Assembly (NCBI GenBank): GCA_020747015.1
Contig: JAGTJM010000010.1
Coordinates: forward strand, 744,001-808,000
Source: Pyrenochaeta sp. MPI-SDFR-AT-0127
Taxonomy: Eukaryota > Ascomycota > Dothideomycetes > Pleosporales > Cucurbitariaceae
Reading direction: 5' to 3'
DNA: 64,000 nucleotides
This document shows, in pieces, positions 23,937 through 34,193 of the stretch. The first letter of the stretch is position 1. Each line of letters starts with the position of its first letter. The notes under the pieces were generated by a model. The model saw only the letters and a list, made by a program, of their open reading frames with translations, was not told the DNA's origin and searched no databases. The position numbers and the translations under genes were made by a program.

Positions 23937-26198
23937 GGTCAGCATAGCTGGAACGAGGTATAGCGAGAAGCTGTGAGGATTTGAGCGAGAGACACGTGGA
24001 GAGATGTGTCTGGGCCATGAATAATAGTAACCTAACTACCTAACTATTCAATCTATTAGCTAGTAGTAAGCCTTACTAATACGCTTAGGTCTAAAAATTT
24101 TGCTTAATTGGCTTAGCTTTGAGCGTGGTAGGGTTCCCTGTAGGTAACAGCTAGTGACAAGCATAGCAGTATAAGTGGCGTGGCTTCCATAGAATCGATG
24201 CAGTATACGATATCGTTGAGCATGGACGCAAGGGGGATAGTGCTTGTCTGTCACTCTGCTATGCGAACCATAGACGCCACCGTGGGTTTCCAACGCGGCT
24301 CTATGCCAAAGGGCTCAACGGAACATGAGTCTTGATTTCAAACACTGATGTGTCCTAAACGGCTAGGTACTGTACCATTTAGCCAGGTAAGGGGTGGGAT
24401 TTGCTTTCAGCGCTTTCACTTCTTTTGTGTCGAAGAATCTTGGTATTGTCTCTCGGGCATCCGCAACGTGGCTCTCATCCTCCTGTGCTGCACCTGCCTT
24501 GATGAAACATAGAGATGCATTATGGTGCCCAATATGTATTTCATAGCCCTTACGTTGAAACCCCTTACAGGTACTGATGTTTTCGGCCTCCAGCAACATT
24601 CTAAGGCGCAGGTATTGATGCTTTGGTCATTCCGAGTTTCAATATCGACGCAAGGCTCGTTTGCTAATCAATCCTGAGACTTGAACAATCCCATTGTACT
24701 TGTGATTTATTCCAGGGCCAATAATCCTTCTTGTGCAAACCAGCCATTCACACCAGCCATTCACAGGATCATGGGGATTTAAATGATCCAGATCATCGCC
24801 GCCCATATCCTATTTAGCAGGAAGACTTTGTGAATTATCGCGATGTCTAGGTAAGTCTAGTTGAGTAACGTGACTCTGAAAGTAAGTGGTGGTTTCTCTG
24901 ACGATTAGGAGACAAGCCTGATGTTTTCGGCACCCTAAAACAGGGCCCCAACTCATTCTCCTTGCATACACGACAGATGAGGGTTTATGTCCGCACGTTC
25001 CCAACCTCTGGTGGTGGCCACCTCGAACTCACTTCATATATCTGACTTCGCTTGAATCAAGCCAAACAGTGAGTATAGTTACAACGATGACGATAACAGT
25101 AGGCAATTCAAATTTAGGTGTGTGTTACTATGCTCAATATTCGGTAGTTCTTTCAACGACTGTTTAGCCGAAACCTTCAGCAAGCCCTTTCTATGCAGGA
25201 CTCAACGATAGATAGGATTGAAGCAAACTTATGAGAGGCCTAAATATGATCTCGGCGCCATGCAAGAGAAAAGAAATGATTCCAGTAACGTAAGACATGG
25301 AAAGCCTGGTGAAATATGTGGTTAGATTTCTTCCTTGACTGTGAGGTTGTGTTCAAGGAAAGGTGAAGAAAGAAAAAGCACTGTACTCACATTAAAAGAG
25401 ATCGAAAACAGGTTCAAAAATACTAAGACTAGGAAAAGAACGAATATCAGTCCCAGACATTCTTGCTGCTTCTAGTTGCATACAGCCGATGCCATTTGTA
25501 AGAATCGATCAAGAGACCACATTCTCTGGACAGATACCAGCAACAGCCACAACAGTTCTCGCAGTAGTCCCAACAGATGTCACAGCAGTTTCCTCTGAAG
25601 ATCAAGAACATCCCGTGGCCACACCATAACAGCTCGAAACGCATCTAGGCCGTACCGATCCGGAGATGTCGAACGTCGGCATGACGGATGAGAGGAATAG
25701 CGATTGCGGGTAGGGCGTACTAGTTTCCGCTCATGTTTTGATATCAGGAGAGGATATCTCGATTTCCGTGGGACTTCAGAAATTCATATGGGCTCGATAA
25801 ATGAATGTAAAGGGCGATCTAGGCATTCTGGGAAGGGCGTTGGCGAAAAAGAAGTTGATGGAAAGAAGCCCCAGATGCCCTCTGAGCGAGACCGTGACAT
25901 TTCTTGTTAGAGACGAGGGCAAATTACGGCTATTCACGATAGTCACAGTGAAAGCGTTGGTGAATTTATCCAACCATGCATTGCATAGCTATGCAGAATA
26001 TTCCATCACTTCTTGGTTGTCTTCTGGTACTAATTCTACATGTCTATATTTCTAGTGAGGGATTCACGCAAAATTGTCTTATACATTTAAAACAGAGGAA
26101 TAAGATATACTGTTCATATTCACATAATGCTCGCTTCACTTTTGCTTATATACACAGAATTTTACAGCATTGTCTAATTCTCCTTTTGCCACGCCCGC
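23937..26198. other. AT-rich gene-poor region up to the fumarase 3' end
   Basis: About 2.3 kb of mostly AT-rich DNA. Two minus-strand frames look somewhat protein-like: 24363-24599 (78 codons, unrecognised, containing GHHNASLCFIKAGAAQEDE) and the Cys-rich frame at 25447-25644 listed separately. The last few hundred bases include the fumarase 3' untranslated region. No repeat structure was identified. Confidence 0.45.
25447..25644 (-). CDS. Possible small cysteine-rich protein
   Basis: A 65-codon frame on the minus strand starting MRFELLWCGHGMFLIFRGNC and followed by a dense cysteine cluster (CCDICWDYCENCCGCCW). It has ten cysteines, nine of them within about 24 residues. There is no clear signal peptide. 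A CTAG directly before the ATG could be a splice acceptor, so an upstream exon is possible. I recognise no family. The cluster is striking, but the surrounding DNA is AT-rich and gene-poor and the frame is short, so chance is not excluded. Confidence 0.3.
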   Translation of the reverse strand: MRFELLWCGHGMFLIFRGNCCDICWDYCENCCGCCWYLSRECGLLIDSYKWHRLYATRSSKNVWD

Positions 26199-27907
26199 TT
26201 ACAGCTTAGGGTGGTATTCGTGGGGAGCAATCATCAACTCTGGCCGGACGTACTTGTCGAAGTCCGCCTCGCTGATGACCTCGAGCTTCAGGGCGGCCTC
26301 TTTCAGTGTAAGGCCGTTCTTGTGTGCGTACTTGGCAGTCTTGCTGGCAGCATCGTAGCCGATGACGGGGTTAAGGCAGGTTACCAACATCAGACTAGAG
26401 CATATTAGCGGAGGAATTGAGAAAGTAGACTGGGAACGACTTACCTCTCGTTCATGATGGAGCTGATGCGCTTCTCGTCAGCCTCAAGTCCTGCAACCAA
26501 ATTCTTCTCGAAGCTCGTCATGGCATCTGCAAGCAGGCGCGAGCTGTGGAGGAGGTTGCGGATCATGACTGGCTTGAAGACATTCAGCTCAAAGTTGCCC
26601 TGGGAGCCGGCAAATGTAGTAGCGACTTGGTTGCCGAAGACCTGAGCGCAGACCATGGTCAGAGACTCGCACTGGGTGGGATTGACCTTTCCTGGCATGA
26701 TGGAGGAACCGGGCTCGTTCTCGGGAAGCTTAAGCTCGCCGAGACCGCATCGTGGGCCAGAGCCAAGGAAGCGAATGTCCTGTGCGATCTTGAAGAGGGA
26801 AGTAGCGAGAGTGTTCAATTGACCGTGGGCCTCGACAACGGCATCGTGGGCGGCGAGAGCCTCAAACTTGTTGGGCGCGGTGATGAATTCGTGGCCGGTC
26901 ATCTTGCTGACCTCGGTTGCAATGTCTTCAGCGAAGCCCACGAATGTGTTGATTCCAGTTCCAACGGCAGTTCCACCCTGGGCTAGCATCTTCAAGCGGG
27001 GCAGACTGGTCTTTATCCGCTCAATGCCAAAGTCGAGCTGCTGTACGTATCCTGAGAATTCCTGGCCAAGAGTCAAGGGAGTGGCATCCTGCAAATGGGT
27101 CCTGCCGATTTTGATGAGGTTTTCCCACTGCTCGCCCTTCTTCTTCAGGGCGTCTCGTAGGTTGGTGAGGGCGGGGAGCAGCGACTCCTCGAAGTCGAGG
27201 ACGGCGGCGATGTGCATGACGGTGGGGAAGGTATCGTTGGACGAGGCGGACATGTTGACGTGGTCGTTGGGGTGGACAGGCTTCTTGCTGCCCATGGTTC
27301 CGCCGAGGATCTCAATGGCACGGTTGGAGATGACTTCGTTTGCATTCATGTTGGACTGGGTGCCGGAGCCCGTCTGCCAGACAACGAGGGGGAAGTGGTC
27401 GATGAGTTTGAGGGAGGCGACCTCCTCAGCGGCCTGTTGGATAGCCTTTCCAAGCTTGGGGTCTACACGGCATTAGCAACCAGCAAGCGAGTTTGCAGGC
27501 TTTGAGGATGCCATACCCAGCCCGTACTTCATGTTGACCGTGGCGGCTGCACCCTTCAAAATGCCAAAGGCGCGCACAATGGGCGGGGGCATGCGGTCCT
27601 GGGGCTGGTTGATCTTGAAGTTCTCGAGCGAGCGCTCCGTCTGGGCGCCCCAGTACTTGTCTGAGGGCACCTGGATCTCGCCAAAGGCATCGCTCTCGGC
27701 TCTGGTGGTGCTGGCCATGGTGCTGGTGACGCTGAATTGGCGGGACTGGAAGTAGCTCTGGGTCTTCAAGGGCGAGTATCTGGTCGGCTGGCGGGCAATG
27801 GACGAGAGCGGGCGTGTGCAGATGGAGGGGTTAGCCTTCGCATGTGCCAGTGATCGCGCTGCTCCGGCCTCGGCAGGCCGCAGCGTCATACGGGCGGTTC
27901 GGAACAT
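26199..27907 (-). CDS. FUM1: Fumarate hydratase, class II, mitochondrial/cytosolic
   Basis: Three exons on the minus strand: 27907-27517, 27462-26445 and 26394-26199, giving 534 residues; introns are 54 and 50 bp. It interconverts fumarate and malate in the TCA cycle. Visible landmarks are TGSGTQSNMNANEV, HPNDHVNMSASSNDTFP, GRTHLQDATPLTLGQE and the superfamily signature GSSIMPGKVN near residue 381; the C-terminus NESLMLVTCLNP is completed by the second splice. The first 60 or so residues are Arg/Ser/Ala-rich, typical of a mitochondrial presequence. An internal ATG at 27718 (MASTTRAESDAFG) lies just before the conserved enzyme start and could make a cytosolic form. An upstream in-frame ATG at 27994 would add 29 residues that do not look like a presequence. 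I preferred 27907. Confidence 0.96.
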
Positions 27908-29579
27908 GGCAGCAGGAATGTGGTACCAGAGCAGGAAGAGACTGTTTAGGCAAGGTGCAATTGGCAGGCTGGCGCGCTCAATTGATGGCGACACGGAGAG
28001 ACAAAAGGACAGAAAGGGTTGAGCACCAGAGCTTGGTGGTGTTTATTAGACATGCTGTGAACTTTCTGCGGGACTTGTCGGAGCCAGCCATCCCGACTTT
28101 TTCCCGGTCCCCAGGGCTGCCCACTGTCCCCCGCCAACCAAAGAAACCCAGCAGCAGATTTGTACCAGGCCGTCGTAGCAGGCAGCCCGCCGCGGCAGCC
28201 CGCCGCCACAGCCCCCATGTTCAAAATTAATTCTAGTCCCATGGGAAAAAAACATTACCCTCCTTCGCACAAATACAAGACTCCAGGCTTCTTCCAAACA
28301 ATTCCGCCCTGCTATGGCAGCCTCGTCCTCTTGCAGCCAAGCATCTTCCTCCCACCGGCCCTCGATTCCGCACGACCCTCCGCCATGAGTCCCCAGGATG
28401 CCCGTCTGCATGCAACGGTGAGCGTTGGACTGGTCGTTTGCGTGGATGCAGCGGTCCGCAGAGTCCCACCGCTCTGGCCAGCCACTTTGTCTGCGTTTCC
28501 TCAGGATTGAAATGGCCTCCCTGACTGGCGGCCCTCTCTGACCCTCTGCTGCTGCGCAATCTCGACTGCATGCTGCAACCAGCAACACAGTGAAAACCCC
28601 AAACCCCGTGACATAGCCTCTGTTCTGCCTGCAGATGCACCACGGCTTCTTCGCTAAGCCTGCCCGAGTGTCCATGTTGATCACACTTCCCAACTTGGCA
28701 CACCCAACCTTGGTGTCTTCGGCACACGACGCCCGCCCTGTTGAGTGAAACATACCTCGTACCTAGACTGCTGTCCTTGGCCGTCTTGCCGTCCGAATCG
28801 CCGCGTCCGGTTCGGCTCTGGGCCAATTTATTGGTCCATAACCGCACCTCGTTATCGTCCTTTATTCGTTGCTTTGGGGGCCAGACGGCGTACGAAGAAG
28901 AAAGTTTACTGCGTTGCTGCTGCGCTCGCTCAGCCTGACGCCCTGAAGGCATGACCTGCGGGCCCAGGTTGCCGCCAGTGCGTCCGCTCCTTGCGCAGGC
29001 GTACTTGACCAGAGGGAGGCCGCTCCCGAACAAAAGGCCATGATTAGATTACTCGCTGCGAGTCAAGTGGAGAGCAGCTGACTTTGCTCGCTTTACCAGC
29101 CCGTCTCCACCCTTCTTTTCGAGCAATGCCCGCGCGCCATCCACGGTGCCAACGTAACATCGAGCTAATCGTTCGACCCCTCATCCTGATGCAGCCGTCC
29201 TGCCTCCGTCTTCCAACAAACGATTCTGCCGCTCGCCTTTGCCATCTGTTCACCCTGTTTCGTGCCTCAGGTCGTTGCTTCGCCTGTGAATCACTGGAAT
29301 CACCACTCAATCGCCCGCGCCGCTAGGCTGCACATGAGGCTTCCACCTGGCTCAGATCACTGACCGACCTCTTGTTACTGCTAAACAAAGACCCTTCTGC
29401 GACAAACTCCCAGCTTGTAGCATCCACTATCAGCCAGACTACTTCATCCTCGGCCTCTTTCATGATCTTGACCACAGATAGCACCCTCCTCACGTGCGGC
29501 CGCCCACCGCTCGAAGCTCGACTATCCAGCCTCTGCAAAGAAACAAAAAGTCAAAGTGAACAACTGAACAAAAGCACGC
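27908..29579. promoter_or_regulatory. Divergent intergenic region, fumarase (-) and RING gene (+)
   Basis: A 1.67-kb spacer between divergently transcribed genes. Overlapping minus-strand frames of 235 and 266 codons (28046-28753, 28233-29033) have unnatural Arg/Gly/Cys-rich content in different frames and no domain, so I treat them as chance. The region should contain both promoters and leaders. No specific sites were defined. Confidence 0.5.
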
Positions 29580-30943
29580 ATGGCCGAGTCAGACTTTAGC
29601 ACGCCTTCATGGCGTCCAATTTCGACAGGTTCAGGAGCTCAAGGTTCAGAGTTGGCTGCCCCGCTCCTCTCCGCACATGCCCTCCCGTTTCCACAACCTT
29701 TCCCACCTATGGCTTACGAGGATCCGTACGCGCCCATCAGCAACAACGCTCCCATGGCTCAACTTCCGGATCTGTCAAATGGCCCGTTCAGCAACCAAGC
29801 ACAAGGGCGTTCACCGTATCCGCTCGATGGCGGCCACCAAATGTACTATTATTCTGCAGCTCCTCGCATGTATCCATATGTTCCAGCACATCCAAGGCCA
29901 CCTCCAGCCTTTAGAAGCGGGCCTACAAATCAGCGTACAGGCTTAGGTGGGCTCCCTGAACCTACCGACTGGTATACCAGGACTGAGGCCCCCTTGCTTC
30001 GCGGCCCTCAACCTTTCTATCCGACATACCCTCAAGGATACGAAGCTCCTTCATCACCGCCAACAGGGCCCACTCCGTTTGCACGACAGCAAGACTACAC
30101 AATGATGCGTTTAAGTACACCCGCACGGTATTCTGGTCAGGACCCATTGCGAGCGCCCCATGGTGCAACAATGGATCAGTCTCGTCAGGTTCAGCCTCTC
30201 CAGGCTCAGCCGCCTAGTCGGCGAGCGCCACATCAGAGCCACTATCAACCCAACAATCGACCATACGAAAACGTAGAACGGCGTTCACCCATTTTCCTCA
30301 GCACCCAAGGTCGCCGCTCAGATCGAAGTGTCTCTCCACGGACCTCGAATCGCCGAAGTTTCGACAGGTACTCGTTTGACCTCTCACAGTCGAGCACGTC
30401 GTCTGACGCAGAGGAAGCCGCTGCTCGTGCGCCACCTTCCAACCGTATGAGGCATCGACCAAGGGAGGTCCGGCCACGATTCGTGGGGCACCACCACCAG
30501 CAGTTCGATCCTAACATGGCCACCTCTCGCCAGATCCAGGAGCTAAAGGAAAAACTCCCGCGCCGCCTACCGAGTGATCTTCCCAAGGAGACTTCGACAA
30601 CCTGTGACATATGCCAAAAGGATTATTCACCTAAAAGTGTGCAGCCAGCCGAGGAAGAAGAGGTGGCCATAGAGCTGCCTTGTGGCCATGTTTTTGGGGA
30701 GTTTTGCATATTTCAATGGGTATGCGATCTATCTTCGGAGCTCTGTTGAATAGTTGCTAACATTGCACTTAGTTCGACACGTGCAAAGCACACAAAAACA
30801 AAGTCACCTGTCCGATGTGTCGAAAGCAACTGGTTGAACCATCGCGATATCACCCAGCGTTGCTGAACGCTATTTCACGTGGTGGCCAGGCTTTCCAAGA
30901 GCTGCTTGCTCACGAGCTGCGAGGCGACTTCTCTCATATGTAA
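29580..30943 (+). CDS. RING-finger protein, probable E3 ubiquitin ligase
   Basis: Two exons, 29580-30719 and 30773-30943 (53-bp intron), giving 436 residues. The first 330 residues are Pro/Gln/Ser/Arg-rich and disordered. A RING-type zinc-binding domain begins near residue 342: CDICQKDY, then ELPCGHVFGEFCIFQW, then (across the intron) CKAHKNK and CPMCRKQL. The intron splits the RING exactly between FQW and the next exon, so both exons are needed. A short helical tail follows (LLNAISRGGQAFQELL). RING proteins transfer ubiquitin from E2 enzymes. Neither substrate nor partner can be inferred here. The ATG at 29580 is the first in frame. Confidence 0.85.
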
Positions 30944-31571
30944 ATTTGACTGATGACGAGAGGCACACTTCTCAGCACTATATGTTACATATAGTACATG
31001 CTTAACAAGTTATGAATTGACGGTCTTTCAGCATATATATTCCCGTGGTTCGGCATTAATGCGGCGACAGCGGGTGGATTTCAAGCTATGATATCATATT
31101 TTGGCATGATGGCCTTATCGAGGTCAATCAATGGCGTTGCTGCGGGGGTTTTGGGCTACGGCGTTTTTCCAAGCGAACACACATTTGTGTTGAATTCTGG
31201 GTGGAATTGGCATAATGGAGACTGGGCCTGTAGATGAATAATACCGAGAATAGGACGAGTAACGAAGACATGTTAGCAAATATTACGTTGGTCCAGCTTG
31301 TCGCAGCTGGAGAATGGGGACCCACTTAGGAATGTCGGAAATGATTCGTTGCCCGGTGCAGCCCTAGCCCAAAACACCAAACACCCCGCAGATCAACACA
31401 AACTGGTCATCAACTGCATCTTGCATTGTTCTGCAGTTGCCAGATATTCCCACTTACCTTGTAGGTAATAACTGGTACTGGTGCTGTTTCTGTCCACTGC
31501 TTTGATCCTTTGCCTTTTCCTGGTAGCGACACTTGCTGCCCACGGCCACGCTTTCCTGGGAGCAACGAACA
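30944..31571. other. Intergenic: RING gene 3' region and kinase promoter
   Basis: 628 bp between two + strand genes. AT-rich ATATA stretches just after 30943 are consistent with a 3' untranslated/polyadenylation region. The remainder is promoter and leader of the kinase. No gene seen. Confidence 0.6.
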
Positions 31572-33696
31572 ATGAGCAACATGGCGGGCTCGAACAGAGA
31601 CAGCTTTCAATTACCTGCTCCACCTCCACCACTGCACACCCGTGGCAGCGACATGGACCGCCCAGGCACGCCGCAAGAGGCTTTCATCAGCCCGCAACAG
31701 ACGCCCCAGGGTAGCCCGAGCAAGACTCACCAGCCGCCGGGCGCATTCGATCTGCCGCACGTCTTTGAGAATGCTATGAGGCTGCTGCCAACCCTCGGAT
31801 CGCCCTCCAGGACAAAACCTGGATCGCCTACATCGCCCAACAAAGGGACGCTGCAGGCTCAAACCGATGCAGACTACTCTTCGGCAGACCTCACAACACT
31901 TACGCCAGGCAGTCCGACGCGCAAGTCAAACAAGGAGAACACGCCTCCAAGCGCCCGTCCAGCCGTACAGAAGGAACCCAGCTATCTCACACACGCAGCA
32001 CAGTCGCGACAAGAGCCATATCGGGCGCGGGACGCAGAGCAGGGCACACGGTACCTCAATGGCCCACAACGTCTCTCAGCAGAGGAGTTGGAGAAGGCTA
32101 GGAAGCCAGCAGTGAAGCGCCTTGCCAACGTTACTCAGCTGTGTGGGTATTACACTTTGTAGCTTGCTTTGCCCTTGCTCATAGACGTCCAGATTTCCTC
32201 GATTACTATTATGACCTCCTCACATACGTACACACACGTCAAAACCGTCTTTCTCAGTTCAAGGCTCAGAATCCACCACCACCTGCAACGCCAGATGCAG
32301 AGTACAACGATGCTCTTACACAGTACCTTGGCCGTGAGCGCGCCAATCTCCGCAAGCGACGAACACGACTGAGGCAGGGTGACTTTCAAATCCTTACACA
32401 GGTCGGTCAAGGAGGCTATGGCCAGGTGTATCTGGCTCAGAAGAAGGACACGAAGGAAGTTTGTGCCTTGAAAGTCATGAGCAAGAAGCTGTTGTTCAAG
32501 CTTGATGAGGTTCGCCACGTCTTGACGGAGCGTGATATTCTGACTACAGCAAAGAGCGAGTGGCTGGTTCGACTGCTGTACGCATTCCAGGACGATAAGA
32601 GCATATATCTTGCCATGGTATGTCTATTCATTTCAATCTGTTACCGCTGAACTGACAATGCTAGGAATACGTTCCAGGAGGCGACTTCCGCACCCTGCTC
32701 AATAACACCGGTGTCCTGCACAATCGACATGCACGCTTCTACATTGCCGAAATGTTCTCATGTGTTGATTCGCTCCATCAACTCGGGTATATTCACCGCG
32801 ATTTGAAGCCAGAGAACTTCTTGATCGACAGCACAGGGCACGTAAAGTTGACCGACTTTGGTTTGGCAGCAGGTATCCTTGCTCCTGCGAAAATTGAGTC
32901 AATGCGCATCAAACTGGAGTCTGTTAGCGATGTCATCTCACCATTTGGCCGCCCCATCGAAGAGCGGTCCGCAGCCCAGCGGCGGGACAATTACCGGTCC
33001 CTCCGAGAGCGCGACGTCAACTACGCAAAGAGTATTGTAGGAAGCCCAGATTACATGGCCCCAGAGGTCTTGAAAGGCGACGAATATGACTTTACTGTTG
33101 ACTATTGGAGTTTGGGGTGCATGTTGTTCGAGGCCCTGGCTGGATATCCACCATTTGCCGGTGCTACAGTCGATGAGACCTGGCAAAATTTGAAGCAGTG
33201 GAAGAAAGTTCTGCGCAAACCCGTCTATGAAGACCCCTCATACTTTCTCTCGAAACGTACCTGGGATCTCATCACACGACTAGTTGCATCGAAAACCACT
33301 CGCTTCCGTGGCATCTCCGAGATTCATGCACATCAATACTTCGCGGAGGTAGACTGGACAAAGCTGAGGGAGAACAAGGCACCTTTCGTCCCAGAGCTAG
33401 ACAGCGAAACCGATGCTGGGTATTTTGATGACTTTGGCAATGAAGCGGATATGGCCAAATACAAGGAGGTCCACGAGAAACAGGCTGCGCTAGAAGCCAT
33501 GCAAGATCGACATGACCCGATGAACAAGGGTCTGTTTGTTGGATGTAAGTGCAACCTTATCTTGCGCTTGAGTCATGCTGCTAACAATATGATAGTTACC
33601 TTCAGACACAAGAAGACAGCCGACGAGAATGGCAAGCCATCGAGTCCCAGGAAAGCAATGCCTACCGTCGACGAAAGCTTCGGAACTATCTTCTAG
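31572..33696 (+). CDS. DBF2: NDR-family kinase Sid2/Dbf2 (SidB), septation/mitotic exit
   Basis: Four exons: 31572-32142, 32193-32617, 32665-33544 and 33596-33696 (introns 50, 47, 51 bp), giving 658 residues. After a disordered N-terminus comes the Mob-binding helix region (RLANVTQLYFLDYYYDLLTY, completed by splicing). The kinase domain follows: GQGGYGQVYLA near 257, CALKVMSKK, HRDLKPEN near 376, DFGLA, an NDR-type insert before SIVGSPDYMAPEVL, and the C-terminal hydrophobic motif GFTFRHKK. This is the Sid2 (S. pombe) / Dbf2 (S. cerevisiae) / SidB (Aspergillus) kinase acting with Mob1 at spindle poles and septum. Intron 3 is 51 bp, in frame and stop-free, and removing it restores GFTFRH. An in-frame ATG at 31533 adds 13 residues. 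Confidence 0.93.
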
Positions 33697-34193
33697 GGAC
33701 CTTCATATCACCTCTCGAGTCACACAGCACCGGTTGCGTTGGCTCTGTTCCTGCCATTCTTTCGCCCATGCTCGGGTATCATTTGAAGCATATGACGTTT
33801 GTGGGTTTGTCACGAGTAATGATGGAGATTCACGTAGCAATGGCCTCTAGTTCCATGGCATCATGTTTTCATCTTGCATGGTCTTAGTAGAATCGGCGTT
33901 CTGTAGGTGGCCTAAGCATTCTTCAAGGACTCCATAAGGGCGCGTTGTACGCCTTCGTGAACGCTGCGTGTATTAGTAAAAATGAAATGCAGGTGCTTCA
34001 CGAAACTTCTCTGTCAACACATACTAGCGATGAGTTGCACTGATTCTGTCTGGTGCTAGACTCTCTCATCACTATCGGCCTTGTCGCGCTGTCACCTGAC
34101 TGCGCTTTTGCCCGTGCACTTTCACGCTAATTGACCGTCCGCAACTCCCCTCCAGGCAGTGCGTTCTCGACGTTGACCGTACACATCGCGACG
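33697..34193. other. Intergenic: kinase 3' region and SMC5 promoter
   Basis: 497 bp between two + strand genes. An in-frame ATG at 34131 could extend SMC5 by 21 residues. Nothing else is recognisable. Confidence 0.6.

Noticed and set aside
28046..29033. Two overlapping minus-strand frames of 235 and 266 codons
   Set aside because: They overlap in different frames, are rich in Arg/Gly/Cys and lack any motif. They lie in the spacer between divergent genes.
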